From the NCBI GenBank assembly GCA_018257865.1, contig JAEUBA010000069.1, forward strand, positions 1 to 64,000: a DNA stretch of 64,000 nt, written 5' to 3'. Under the pieces are notes generated by a model. It was not told the origin of the DNA, searched no databases, and saw only the letters and a list, made by a program, of their open reading frames with translations. Origin of the DNA: Stereocaulon alpinum. Taxonomy: Eukaryota > Ascomycota > Lecanoromycetes > Lecanorales > Stereocaulaceae. Of this stretch, positions 1 through 11,042 are shown piece by piece; position 1 is the stretch's first letter; each line of letters begins with the position of its first letter. The translations under genes were made by a program, and so were the position numbers.

Positions 1-1820
1 AGTAAGAGCTTTTAATTTATATTCCTTATCCTAAGCTATTAAGGTAATAGGATATATAAATAAGCGTCTGCTAAAGGGATTATAGAATTCTACGGATAAT
101 AAGAATAGTAGGTCCTTAGGGGCAACTTCCCTAAGGATAGCTAGTTTTCTAAATCTAATAACTCCTTAACTTCTTTAGTATCTCTAACGTCCTTATCTTC
201 GCTAGCGACTTCTTATACTGCTTTATAGAGATACTTAAGGTATTTAGCGGTAAAGTAGCCTTCCTTATTATAATAGAAATACTTTAGCTTATCCTTTAAT
301 ATAGGATACTCCTCCTTATAATATTCCTCTTTATAGGTATTAGAGGGGGAGCGGGTGGTTATACCTCTAAAGGTAACTTAGCGGTCCGTATAAGGGATTA
401 GAGTAGGTAAAGGGGCTTACCAGCTCCTTATCTTAAGGATACTATAAGGGTTAGTATTTAGATAAGGCTTTATCGCAGCTTCTTTAGCTCTAATATTATA
501 TATCTCCTAATCAGCGACTGCGAGGAACTCGTTAAGGGTAGTATAGTCCTTATTTATCTTATATTTCTTAGTACGGATATCCCTTTTTAGGGTGAGGGAG
601 ATTTTCTTATATAGATCCTTAAACTAGCGCTTCGTATTAATTTTTCCTATAGTTATAAGCTAGGTAAATTTAATCTAGAAATTATTATAGATTATTAATC
701 CTATTTCAAGCTTATAATATATAAGGCGGGTAGACTAGATATAATTATAATTAAAAAAACGCTAGTCTAGTATCTTTAAGATATCGGAGGCGTTCTTAGT
801 AGGGCTTATATAATTAGGATCTATATACTAAAGGATTAAGGTTTAAGCTTCGCTAGAGGAGTATTTAAAGTAGGTAGAGACTTACTTTAATCCTTCTTAA
901 AAGTTAGTAGGGTATTCCTTAATAAATAGCTTTATTACTATCTTCTACGAATTATACTTAACCTTACCCTTATAATTACTAAAACGATTATAGGGATACT
1001 TAATTTTAGATAGATTAATAGGAGAGCTACTAGAGGTAGGCTTAGGAAGGTAATAGTCTATTAATAGCTAAAGATTAGTAGTAAGGGCTCTCTACTAATA
1101 TTAGGGATTAGGAGGTATAAGCGGGAGGGTATTCGCTATAAGGGCTGCTACTACGGTAGCTTAGATAGTAGTTATTATAAAGGTAGTCTAAGCTTTAGTA
1201 AAGGCTAGCGTATTACCTATATTAGTAGTTAGCAGAGGGGGTATAGTAACTATTTTTTTAGTAGCTTCCTTAGAGCTTAAGTCCTCTATATCTTCTAGCT
1301 TAAAAGTTTTAATTAAGGGTAGGGGGTCGTTAGGATCTAAAAGAGAGGGTATAGGTACTAAGGATTAGCTTCTAGATAAGAATCCTAAATAATTAGGAGG
1401 TATACTTTAGCGTATACTCGTATATATACGGTAGCGAATTTAGGTAGGGTAGATAGGTAGGTAGAGGGACGAAGACTAAGGTACTTAGTATTTAGGTAAG
1501 TAGGGTTACTATAGTAGGATTAGAATTATATTATTAGGTTTATAGAAATTTTCTTTAACACCCGCTGGTACTAGTAATATTATAGTAGTAGGCTATAGCC
1601 TCTTTTAATTATTAATAGTTTATAGGCTAGTACCTTTTTAGCTTTAAAGTACCGTCCTAATAGCTTCGTCTAGTAGTAACTACTCCTTATAGTCTTCGCC
1701 TTTAGCGGGTTATTTAGTTTCTTTTACTACCTCAGTAGGGTCGAATACTAAGTAGGTTTATATTATTTATTTAACCTCGCTAATATACTTATAAGGGTAG
1801 GGGTAAGTTGTAAGATTTAT
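1..1820 (-). pseudogene. RIP-mutated retrotransposon Gag, partial
   Basis: On the minus strand one reading frame runs from about 1820 to the window edge and still reads as protein, but is cut by many TAG/TAA codons. The stops sit where Gln (CAG/CAA) or Trp (TGG) would be expected, and CA and TG dinucleotides are almost absent while TA is abundant. This is the classic RIP signature. Restoring the frame in thought gives a Gag-like protein: a Pro/Thr-rich N-terminal part, a central Gag core near 470-1000 and a CCHC zinc-knuckle remnant at 240-281. The likely start codon is an ATA at 1820-1818, a mutated ATG. Protease and reverse transcriptase would lie to the left, outside the window. A Ty3/Gypsy-type LTR element is the best guess; superfamily cannot be proven without the pol region. 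Nothing here can be expressed as protein. Confidence 0.85.
240..281 (-). other. Decayed CCHC zinc-knuckle motif inside the Gag relic
   Basis: The minus-strand codons read Y-F-Y-Y-N-K-E-G-Y-F-T-A-K-Y. The four Tyr codons at knuckle positions 1, 4, 9 and 14 each differ from Cys (TGT/TGC) or His (CAC) by one RIP-type transition, and the spacing is exactly CX2CX4HX4C. Spacing and mutation type both point to a Gag nucleocapsid zinc knuckle. Confidence 0.8.
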
Positions 1821-1997
1821 TCTAATATTAGGGGCCGGCCTAGAGCGAGTTAATAGGGGTGTTATTAGACTAGGAGAATAAATCTAAGGAAGGAAAGCTA
1901 TATATATAGAGCGTGTATATAATATATTAGGGACGCGGCTTAGTAGGCGCTAAGGCTAAAGGGGCCTAGCGTCAGATTAACGCTAACGTGTATAAAC

Positions 1998-2052
1998 ACT
2001 AGCAAGCAACAAAGGACTAGCAAGTAACGAAAGGCTAGCCCGTAACACTACC
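1998..2052. repeat. Degenerate short tandem repeat at the edge of the RIP block
   Basis: Three imperfect units of about 18 nt built on CTAGCAAGTAAC / CTAGCCCGTAAC lie exactly where the TA-rich RIP composition stops. They may be part of the element's terminal region or of its insertion site. No clear LTR end or target duplication could be fixed. Confidence 0.5.
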
Positions 2053-2287
2053 CTGAATATACGCGGAAGGCAAATTCGCCTGCCTAAGAGGTTTCAGCTA
2101 ACTAAGCTACAGCTTGCTAGATTCTTCTAGTCCTGTAGAATAGAATCCTAGAAAGTTGGACGTATAGGAGGTCTCTATAGCCCTAGATAATCAAAAAATA
2201 AAAGTTGGTAGGGTGGCGAAAATCGTGTATCGGGTGAGTCCGTGCACCCGCTGAGGTAAGCCGGTAGATGTTCTCTGGGCCCACACA

Positions 2288-2321
2288 CCGGGTTGGCCTA
2301 CTTACCGGGTTGGCCTACTTC
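2288..2321. repeat. 17-bp direct tandem duplication
   Basis: The 17-nt unit CCGGGTTGGCCTACTTA occurs twice in immediate succession, with one mismatch at the last base. It lies in otherwise featureless DNA between the retroelement relic and the G-alpha-like gene. The rest of 2053-2710 shows no coding stretch that I trust. Confidence 0.7.
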
Positions 2322-2710
2322 ACGAGCAACCCTTCTAGGTATTTTGAGTATCGAAAGTGCCGGTGCAGATCTGCATCGATATTGTTTGGTACTAAACCTT
2401 TTCCACAAATACATAGTTCTGGAGGACGTCCACAAAACGTTTCCACGGTCAAAGGTTATGTCGTTAAGGCATTGAACGGGTGTGGATGCCAATTGAAGTC
2501 TCCAGGGTTTGCGGTAAATCATGTGCCTAAGTAAGATTGCGAGTTGGGAGAAAGAAAACAATTGACACTTATCTTTAGCGTGGGGCGTATTGATCTTGGC
2601 AGTACGGCAGCGCTTCAGCCCCACTGCAGCAAGGCTATGAATTGCTCGCAACCGATATCTGTCTGCTTAGGCTGCCGTCATAATTCAAGCAGTTCTTACA
2701 CGTTTTCATC

Positions 2711-5100
2711 ATGGACGTCATAAGTGCTCTCGCCTCCATCACAGGCTTACTTGCCGTAGCCGCCAAGACCATCAGCGTATCAGCAGATTTCATCAGAAAG
2801 GAAAAGAATGCGCCCAAATCGATGCATAACATAGTCAAAGAGGTTTCTGACCTGCGCATTTGCCTCGCTCGGCTGTTGCCTTTCATTCAGGGCATCGAGG
2901 ATGCGCCAAAGGCACGCAAAGCAGCCATATCTGTGGAAGACATCATTGTCATAAGCACTTCCTGCATCATTGCGATGTCCGATCTAGAGGAGGTTCTGGA
3001 CTCGTACAAGCTTGACCAGCCGATGCCTACAAAGACTAAGATTCGATGGGCAATGGAAGAACAAAAGATCACAGACATTCTGGCCCGTGTCCGAGTTTCC
3101 AAGAGCTCCTTAAGTCTGGTCTTAAATATAATGACGTGGTAAGCCATCTTCCATCCGATCACTAGTCTTTTGTGCTGGTTGCTGAAGTATTTGGTACCTA
3201 GCATATCTGTCGAAGAACTACACTCGTCGATTGGTCGTCTTACCAATGCCGTTCAATATATACTCGAAAATAGCGAGGAAGTCTCCCGAAGACTGGCAAG
3301 CATAGAACCTGACATTGCATCCTTGATTCAACGTACTCCCTCAACAAGGAGAAGCCTGCCAGATTCTAGTTATCGGCCCTCGACCGCCGCTTCTACGGCA
3401 CATGATATCGTAGACGACCCATCTACAGTACTACTACTTCCGCCAGAAGCTATTCAATTTGGGCCCAATATAGAGTTGGAGCTTTCCAAATCTAGACCAT
3501 ACTTACGTACCGCACACCGACATTCGACATCCTCGCTTCCTTCGGGCGCTGAATCCGCTCTTGGATGGTCTTTCTTTGCCAATGTCACTCTTGCAGACAT
3601 CTCAGAGATATCCGTCATTTCGCTGCCCATATCTTATGATGAGATCTGGAATGCTGAACACTATCAACCACCTCATGACTTTTTTTCGACCGTCAGCATT
3701 GTCCCAACCCGAAGTGCAAACCGTCGGGTAAAGATTCTGCTGCTTGGTGAGTGAATCTCGAGTGACTTTTTCCCAAAGCTCACGTGACTCGATGTAGGTC
3801 CGGGTGAGTCTGGCAAATCTACGGTGTACAAGCAGATGCGAATAGCCTACGGAAATACCTTTAGCTTGAACGAGCGGAAGGAAATAGGAAGTATCATATT
3901 GCTCAACGTGCTGTTTACATTTCAACATATTTTTGGTGAGATGCGCGCGTCTGGTCTTCATTACCGGCGCGGCGACTCCCTGGTAAGTCACTTCTTGGTG
4001 ATCATCTTTATCCAAGCTCATCAATGCATAGATATATGAGAACGTCGTACAGAGCGCCTCAATACCTGTCAGCCAAAAGCGCTCTTTTCCGCAGAAGGTA
4101 ATGTTTGCCATCAAAGGCCTTCTAGATGATGAGAGTATACAAGAAATAATAGCACGACACCACCAGTATGGACTCCGTGATAATTTTCTGTAGTATGACT
4201 GTTAGAGACCAACACATTATTGTTCCATACTAACAAACCTAGTTATTGTCGAAATATAAACCGACTATGCTTAAAGGATTATCTACCAACCGATCAGGAT
4301 ATACTCCACTCAAGGGTTTCTACCACGGGTTCTACCAGCACACACTATCAAGTTGAAGATTTGAATCTTCAAGTCGTCGATTGCGGTGGTGCCCGTGCAG
4401 AGCGCAAGAATTGGGCTACTCAATTTCAAGACACCCGTTGTCTCCTATTCACTGTACCATTGACTGGGTACGACTTTTCTGTGGCGGAGGATAAGACAAA
4501 AGTATGTGACTACAATCTCTTACTCTATGCTCGGGATAACGAGCTCCAAGAGAATAAGCTCTATTGACCTTTATATTATAGTCTCAATTCCAAGAGGCTC
4601 TCCTCCTATTCGAGTCCATACTATCACTTTCATGGTTCAAAAGAACCTCAATAATCCTCCTCTTCACCAAATTGGATGTCTTCGAAGAAAAATGCAAAAC
4701 CCAGCCCTTAAGCAGCTACTTCCCCGACTACGACGGGGGCGATGATGACAGCGATACAGCCTTGATATTCCTAGCCAGCAAGTTCCTGAACCTCGTTCAG
4801 AAAGGAGATAGCAGAGTTGAGACCCACTTCATTGAGGCCACGCATACAAAGCAAGTCCAAATGTTTCTCCGGAGCGTGAAAGAGACGATCAAGAAACATC
4901 CACCGCGCCCAATGTTCAAAGCTCTGCAATTGGAATGGAGTCTTGACGATTTCTCGCAGGACTTTCCTTATGCTCAAAGCATCAGGAATCGCCGTGCGGA
5001 TAGCAGGCTATTGTCTTCGCGGCAAGGTTCGAGCAATGGGCTCCAGAAGCTGTCGATTGTAGCTCCAGCTAGTTTTGGCGACTTCTCATACGCTGACTAG
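2711..5100 (+). CDS. G-alpha-like GTPase with fungal NLR-type N-terminal domain
   Basis: Six exons join in phase (2711..3138, 3202..3746, 3798..3982, 4032..4189, 4243..4501, 4582..5100) to a 697-aa protein. Residues 1-140 resemble the helical N-terminal domain of fungal NLR/STAND proteins (start MDVISALASITGLLAVA). Residues 141-320 are a Ser/Thr-rich linker. From about 320 a heterotrimeric G-alpha fold follows: P-loop GPGESGKST (325-333), the helical domain, YLPTDQDILHSRVSTTG (switch I, Arg463 kept), DCGGARAERKNW (switch II) and TKLD (554-557, in place of NKxD). The catalytic Gln of the GGQ motif is Ala489. There is no N-terminal MGxxxS myristoylation motif and the C-terminus is a long Ser-rich tail, not the receptor-binding end. 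Inference: a membrane-independent, probably slow-hydrolysing signalling GTPase. Domain order is clear; the function is not known. Confidence 0.85.
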
Positions 5101-5761
5101 GGTACCGATCAAAGTTGTTCATACGATTAGTGACATTGGACGGCGTTTACATTTTTGGAACTCCTATTAACCGTGTTACCAATGGCCGGGTTCCTTTAGT
5201 ACTGCACACCTCAATGACCGTCTTGGCTTCGGACCTGTTTCCTATATACAAGTATTTTCATACACGGCATTCTAAAGCTAGGTACTTCTCCGCTAACTTG
5301 TTCTCCGAGCCGGAAGGGTTTCACAGTTCAAAGCCCACCTTAGAACAAACCTTGTATTGACTACAAAGCTATCATAGGGGATACAATACCCTAGTGTTGG
5401 TGTCTGGTAGATAGAAGTGTGGAGGCTGCTCCATTGCGACTAGGGACTAGCAATGAGGTACATGTATCTTTGCACGGTATATGGCTTGAGTAGAGTGACT
5501 GATCCTGGGTCTATCGATATATATGCTGAGTAGAGCTCTGCACTCTAAGAGGTCAAACGCACGAGATTTAGACCATAATCACGTATTCGGGGACATTAGT
5601 CTTCGCCTGTAGATGAGTTCAATTGAGAGTGGGTATGTGTACGGAATGACAGATATGAGCTCTGCCAGCGAAACCGCATAATAAAAAATAAAAAACGCCG
5701 CCGCAGCATTTTCACCAACGCTGAAGCCTCCAAATGTATCAATATCAAACCAACCTTTCGC
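5101..5761. other. Intergenic, nothing recognised
   Basis: This lies between the ends of two convergent genes (G-alpha-like on plus, bZIP on minus). A short open frame at 5115-5360 has no coding character I can identify. Confidence 0.6.
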
Positions 5762-7394
5762 TCAAGAACTCCTCCGCATCTCAGCATCAGGTTTGATTTT
5801 CGTAGTCTCCGCCAAACAAGGATGTGCCTTGGCAAACGCCGGACCCAGCGTCCAATTACTCAAATCGCATATGTGTCGCTCAAACACCGGATTGATACTA
5901 AGTTCATCCGTCCCAGGCATAGTCAACAAGGTATCACGCGGCTCATAAGGCCAGTTCAAGCTTAGAGTGGTAGTGTAGGGGATGAAGAAGTCGTCAAAAG
6001 GGATGGTGGGATAGACCTGGATCATTTTGTCGCGCATGCGCGGCCAGGGGAGATGGTCTATCCAGGCGGGATGGGGGGTGAAGAGCTGGGATGGACGGGG
6101 CGTGACCCAGTCCGGGAGGCGGTCATAGGTTTCTTGGGTGGGCGATATTTGCCAGCGCATTATTAGGAACATTATATACCTGCGAATTAGTCAGCATAGC
6201 TCCTAGCCCTTTGCAATGGATCAGCCCTAGGCATGGCTCTAGATGACTTACAATACAGCAACTTGCTCTGGTAAAGTGGACAGGTCAGGAAATGTGCCCA
6301 GCATGTCCGTGAAAACCTTAGACAGCGGATGGGAAAGATGGCTACGCTTGGGTTGAAGGAGGGAAATCACACTCGGATAAGCTGGTCCTATCAGGTCTTT
6401 AATTGAGGTCCCCTTCTCTGCTTGCTGTCGCCTCTCGGCCAGAAAATCCAGCAGCAGGCCGTCCAGTGGGCATGTAGGTCTTATATTGCGCACCGGTACC
6501 GAGAACGCCAGCGTAGCATTGCCAAAGCCATCATGCACGTTCTGAAACGGGCTGAGTGTATGCATTGGCAGGGGTGAATGAGCAGGCAGGGATGGCGGTC
6601 TATCGTTGGGGTATCGCTCTCTCCCATTGTTGCGCGGATCTTGCCGGTTCTGTAGCAGATAGCCTAGGTCCAACTTCTCGTCTGGTGTCCGCGACTGCAT
6701 GCTGTGTTGGCTTGGTTGTCGTTCGAGCGCGTTCACAGGGGAGAATGCATTTGGCTGCGACCTGAACGAGGCCTGAGGAATTGTATGTCGAGCTTGGGGC
6801 GAGGCTGCATATGACGAGGGCGTTGAAGTGGCACTGAGGGGTCCACTGTAGTTGGGTGTACCCGGTCCACGATTGATGCCAGAGGTGAGTATTGGGTGTG
6901 GGAGGGGTGTCTCGCGGCCTGGAGATTGATTTGGCTCTTGGAACGCTTGGTCAACGAGGTCTTCCTTCGTTCTTTGACGGACAGGGATTACCAATAAATT
7001 CGTTCCCACCAACTATGGGCTGCAGTATGCTGAGGGCAGAAGCCAATCGCTTCTTAATATCCTCATTCTCTGCTTCCACGAGCTCTTTCTGCCGTATTGC
7101 ATGTTGAAGTTCTTGATACGGTTGCTGGCTCGTCAATTCCTGTATTCTCCTCTCCAAAGTCTCAATCTGCCCCTTGGTCCGCTCCCTGATAGCTCTCTGT
7201 GCCTCTCGATCATTTGCCCTCTTCTTGGCCAACTGCTCGGGAGTAAGGTTTGCAACACCGCGAGATCCAGAGGTTGGTCCAGTGTTGGAAGCTCGCCGCT
7301 TCTTTGAAGGAGCTTGGGAGTTGGTAGGAGGGAGGGATGGGATATGGTTGGAAGTTGGGGTCGGGTAGTGCCTCGAATCAGGGCCAGAGTCCAT
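5762..7394 (-). CDS. bZIP transcription factor (DUF3425 type)
   Basis: Three exons on the minus strand (7394..7010, 6960..6252, 6179..5762) give 503 aa. A basic region NDREAQRAIRERTK at about residues 60-75 is followed by a leucine-zipper coiled coil to about 115. The middle (130-260) is Pro/Ser/Gln-rich and disordered. The C-terminal third contains the conserved core of DUF3425, including WIDHLPWPRMRD near residue 400. This architecture is typical of AP-1-like fungal regulators of stress or secondary metabolism. The first intron is 49 nt and its donor is ambiguous (GTGGGA or GTTGGT, both giving the same phase); the second, 6180..6251, has canonical GTAAGT and CTAAT signals. No target genes can be inferred from the neighbours. 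Confidence 0.9.
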
Positions 7395-7812
7395 TCAATT
7401 GGGCTCCACAAACGGTTTTATCGGAGCTTTTGGGCGGGAATAGTATTGGCTGGTGCTGACGCTGCTTCCTGACTCTTGATGCTGGGATTTCTGCATGTGT
7501 ATGAGTCAGGTCGGCTGTTTCTTCGCTGGCGCACGGGCCTCTTTCCAAGCTTCAAGGTCTTGGCGACAGTTATACCCTTTGCTCCTACACTCTGCCTTGC
7601 ATTCTACCTTACCGTATACATGATCAGTTTGTGATTTTGATCAATGCTCTCCTTGCGATTCTACTTCTTGGAAATATATACATGTATATGGCCAAGTATC
7701 TAAAACTCTATATCTGCAGCTAGGAAACCTCCCCTTGAACCTGTTGTACAATCGTCCATTTTTCGGAACGCCATCGCTGTGCAAAGAATTCTCACTATAC
7801 GAGTTGCATGTC
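7395..7812. other. Upstream region of the bZIP gene / downstream of RIB1
   Basis: Both flanking genes are on the minus strand, so this contains the RIB1 3' end and the bZIP promoter. A CT-rich stretch is present near 7540-7610; no clear TATA box or operator was seen. Confidence 0.5.
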
Positions 7813-8988
7813 TTATTGGAGCATGTGTGCCATCTTTTCGATCTTCGTTCGTAGGTAACTCTCAACCTCTTTACTATTCACCCCCTCCCTACCGCCTGTT
7901 TTCCAAGCCAGGGGAACCATTGCTACTCTTTCTTTTACGATGACCTCGCGATTCGGCCCTTCTACCGCCCGTACCTTGTCCGGGTTGTTCGTGAGCAGCC
8001 GGATGCCTGAGTCGCCACCGAACCCAAGATCGAGTAGCATGGCAGTTGCCAAACCATAGCTTCGTGCATCAGCCGGGTGCCGTAACAGTAGATTCGCCTC
8101 TACAGTATCGTTGCCCAGATCTTGTAAATTGTATGCCTTTAATTTTTCGCCAAGTCCAATACCTCGACCTTCTTGCCGTAAGTATACTATTACACCGCCT
8201 TGAGAGGTAGGGAGAGACATCAATCGGGCTGCCTCGTCCAGTTGTTCTCCACAATCACACCGCGCAGACCATACTGTTTCCCCAGTGTAACATTCAGAGT
8301 GTATCCTCACTAGGGCAGGCGACTGTGTTGCCTGATCCCTCGGCGCTTGTGTAGCAGTCTGATCCTGCGCGACGGGGTCCAAGCGACTCGATGTTCTTCC
8401 AGGATGTAGGCGACCCGCGTATGCTCCTCGTATCATGCGATCCCTTTCCGTCTCACCTGGCCGTGGCGCATCTAGTGACCGTGAGCGTATATTAGGACCA
8501 AAGACAATAGCTAGATGTTCCTTGTTGTCCACGTTGTTCTCGTACAGGTGAAGGAACATTTCGGCTCCGTTTACGGTTGGTATTCGAGCACGGACAAAGC
8601 AATTGACCTCGGGTAAGTTGTCGAGGAGTTTCGGAGGCCTTTGGAAGGTAGTGTCGACAGGTATGGATCTTGCTTCCTTGGCGATGGGCGGTGTGCCTGT
8701 GCCGGGAGTAGAAGGAGGTGTGAAGGCCGGGCTGAGGAGGGTGGGAGGGGGCGGCGATCCGGCGTCATCACGACCGAGGTCCAATTCTGATACACACCTT
8801 ACGGCTGAGGGTCGGGGAGGATAGACAGGTGAAGCATGGGAAGGTAGATCTGGCATTTCGCCGGTCAGACCAGGCATCTTTTCGCATCGGTGGAGACGTT
8901 GTAGAAAATCAATCTCGACTGAGAAATGCGGTGACGAGGGTCTCGATGGAGCGAAGGCGGAGCGGAGACTTTCGAGATGACAAAGCAT
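7813..8988 (-). CDS. RIB1: GTP cyclohydrolase II, riboflavin biosynthesis
   Basis: An uninterrupted 391-aa frame. The enzyme opens the imidazole ring of GTP to start riboflavin synthesis. The catalytic domain occupies about 225-375: zinc ligands Cys233, Cys244 and Cys246 (HSECYTG..ARCDCGEQL), the GTP-binding loop RQEGRGIGL near 271-279, then GNDTVEAN, DARSYG and the LLTNNPDK motif. The first 110 residues are Pro/Ser-rich and disordered, as in other filamentous fungal homologues, and a second linker with low complexity splits the N-terminal domain. It has no DHBP synthase domain, so it is the stand-alone fungal form. Its start is at the first ATG of the frame; a later Met at 38 is possible. 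Confidence 0.95.
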   Translation of the reverse strand: MLCHLESLRSAFAPSRPSSPHFSVEIDFLQRLHRCEKMPGLTGEMPDLPSHASPVYPPRPSAVRCVSELDLGRDDAGSPPPPTLLSPAFTPPSTPGTGTPPIAKEARSIPVDTTFQRPPKLLDNLPEVNCFVRARIPTVNGAEMFLHLYENNVDNKEHLAIVFGPNIRSRSLDAPRPGETERDRMIRGAYAGRLHPGRTSSRLDPVAQDQTATQAPRDQATQSPALVRIHSECYTGETVWSARCDCGEQLDEAARLMSLPTSQGGVIVYLRQEGRGIGLGEKLKAYNLQDLGNDTVEANLLLRHPADARSYGLATAMLLDLGFGGDSGIRLLTNNPDKVRAVEGPNREVIVKERVAMVPLAWKTGGREGVNSKEVESYLRTKIEKMAHMLQ

Positions 8989-9776
8989 TTCTCATCATCT
9001 GTTGATCCTGATCATCCTCCAAGTCGCCAATTATTCCAAACTTGAGCTTTCTTCGCACCAAAGTAGACACACTCGATAACCCCATCTCATTTGCAGACTG
9101 ACCTCCAGGTTGTATCTTTGAGGAATGGAGAAGACTTTCCCCATTCGGTACGCGAAAATCCCTGCATGAAAGGACATCATGGACACCGAATTCCGCCGCC
9201 GATAAAGGTGGAACTGTCTACGTATGTATTGTCAGTACAATCTGAATAGTAAGCTCTATACCGCCTTTTCAATTTCGGACTGTGTGATATGGCTTTTGAG
9301 TGGTAATGCGGGACCACTTTAAGCATCCCTGATCGTCAGTATGATCAGTGCATTCTTTTCCGCAGTGTTCCTTTTGTTAACCATTCCCTCTGGCAATCTA
9401 TCAACGCGAACACGATTGGATACCATGTCTACTGGGAGGGTCGTGCACGTCACCGTTCCATGTCAACACAAGCACGTGCTCAGTAATCAGTTTCTGATTC
9501 CCCTGGGCAAGAGTGTCTGAAGCGTGGTCTGCTTATCGTACCTCCAATCTTAGACATGGCATGCATTCATACTCTCTTTGACAACAAGTCACTAATCAAC
9601 CTCGGTTCTACGAGGCTGTCATGAGTATATATCGAGGGCTGCCCCCTGTAAACATCTTTACCGTTCATTGCCCACAGTAACCTCGAGTGCTTCGAATCTA
9701 TGTAACAGGAAAGATCTGGATATAATTACATCTGAACGAGTTCGAGCCACATCCCAAACATACAATCTGCATTGCA
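8989..9776. other. Divergent intergenic region between RIB1 and the ketoreductase
   Basis: RIB1 reads left and the reductase reads right, so both promoters lie here. No FMN riboswitch is expected in this lineage for RIB1 and none was seen. Confidence 0.5.
9626..9632 (+). promoter_or_regulatory. TATA box, ketoreductase gene
   Basis: TATATAT lies about 145 nt upstream of the reductase ATG, a plausible distance for a fungal promoter with a short leader. Confidence 0.5.
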
Positions 9777-10838
9777 ATGACAGGAGAACTCGTCCTCGTG
9801 ACCGGCGCCTCAGGGCACATAGGCTTCCGAGTCGTCTTCAACGCCCTCGAAGCTGGCTACCATGTCCGCGCTGCAGTCCGCAACCAAGTTAAAGCCAATA
9901 CTATCCTAACCGCACCGTCCATCAAGGCCCTTGCACCCGGCAAGAAACTCACCTTCGTCTTCATACCCGACATGCTCGCCGATGGCGCTTTTGACGAAGC
10001 AGTGAAAGACGTCACGTACATCATCCACATCGCTTCTCCTCTCCCCACTCCCAGTGAAGACTACGAACGCGACCTCATCCAGCCCGCCGTGAACGGCACC
10101 ACTGGCATCCTAAAGTCCGCGCTCATGACCCCGACCGTAAAGCGCATCGTAATCACCTCGTCCATGGTAGCAGTAATTCCTTGGAAATATTTGAGCTCGG
10201 AAGAAAGCGACCTGGTCTTCACAGCCGATGATCGCATCGCAGACCCTCAAACCCCTTTTGCGCACCCTGCTGAAGCTTACTGCGCAAGTAAAGTTCGCGC
10301 GCTTAACGCTACACACAAATTCATGGAGACTGAAAAGCCCCAATTCGAAGTCAGCAACGTCATGCCCAGCGTCTGCATCGGCAAGAACGAACTTGTCACC
10401 GACGCGAAGTACATCCTCAGCGGCAGTAATAATACCGCCTTCGCCCCAGTACTTGGACGCAAATTAGATTTCCCCATGCCAGGGGCTATGTGCCACGTCG
10501 ACGACGTTGCGAAAGTGCACGTCCTCGCACTCGGCCGCAAGATTGAGGGAAACCAGAATTTTGGTCTTATGTCCGATGGTGTGGCCGGCAACAAGTGGAG
10601 TGATTCGATCGGATTCGCTAAGAAGCATTTCCCTCAGGCTGTTAAGGATGGGAGATTACCAGCGGATGGGGCTCAGCCGACTCATAGGTTGCTGATTGAT
10701 GCTAGCAAGACAGATGAGATATTAGGGATCAAGCAACGCAGTTACGAAGAGGCTGTTACTACTGTCGTGGAGCATTACCTTGAGCTACTTGAGAAGGCTG
10801 GCGGGAAGGTTGAGGTTATGCCTAGCCTAGGTGTTTGA
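9777..10838 (+). CDS. NAD(P)-dependent ketoreductase / epimerase-like (extended SDR)
   Basis: Single-exon 353-aa extended short-chain dehydrogenase of the dihydroflavonol reductase / GRE2-like group. The cofactor motif TGASGHIG (9-16) fits the GxxGxxG Rossmann signature, followed by HIASPLP near 84-90. The active-site Tyr-x-x-x-Lys is YCASK with Tyr168 and Lys172, and TSS at 127-129 supplies the catalytic Ser. The C-terminal part is the variable substrate domain, so the substrate (aldehyde, ketone or lactaldehyde-like) is open. The first 750 nt use C-rich codons and the last 270 nt G/T-rich codons (see findings). Confidence 0.9.
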   Translation: MTGELVLVTGASGHIGFRVVFNALEAGYHVRAAVRNQVKANTILTAPSIKALAPGKKLTFVFIPDMLADGAFDEAVKDVTYIIHIASPLPTPSEDYERDLIQPAVNGTTGILKSALMTPTVKRIVITSSMVAVIPWKYLSSEESDLVFTADDRIADPQTPFAHPAEAYCASKVRALNATHKFMETEKPQFEVSNVMPSVCIGKNELVTDAKYILSGSNNTAFAPVLGRKLDFPMPGAMCHVDDVAKVHVLALGRKIEGNQNFGLMSDGVAGNKWSDSIGFAKKHFPQAVKDGRLPADGAQPTHRLLIDASKTDEILGIKQRSYEEAVTTVVEHYLELLEKAGGKVEVMPSLGV

Positions 10839-11042
10839 TCAGTCTTTGAGATTGCCTTACGGCCTTGTACATTTGACCCACACGGCAGGAATGTTCAATA
10901 TTATTGGTCATCTCCTTGAGTACTACAATCGTCCTATCAAGCATGCTCGATGTTCGGTTTCGAAAATCTCTATCAATGGCGTCTACGCCTCTATTGAACG
11001 ACCGCCTCGACTTTATATAACTCTCCCTCCAGTCACCCCTAT

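Noticed and set aside
1552..1575. Primer-binding-site-like TGGTACCAGCGGGTG on the minus strand of the retroelement
   Set aside because: The Gag-like frame reads straight through it, so it is more likely coding sequence than a PBS after an LTR.
2268..2651. Open frames on both strands near the 17-bp duplication
   Set aside because: No splice context, no family signal and flat codon use.
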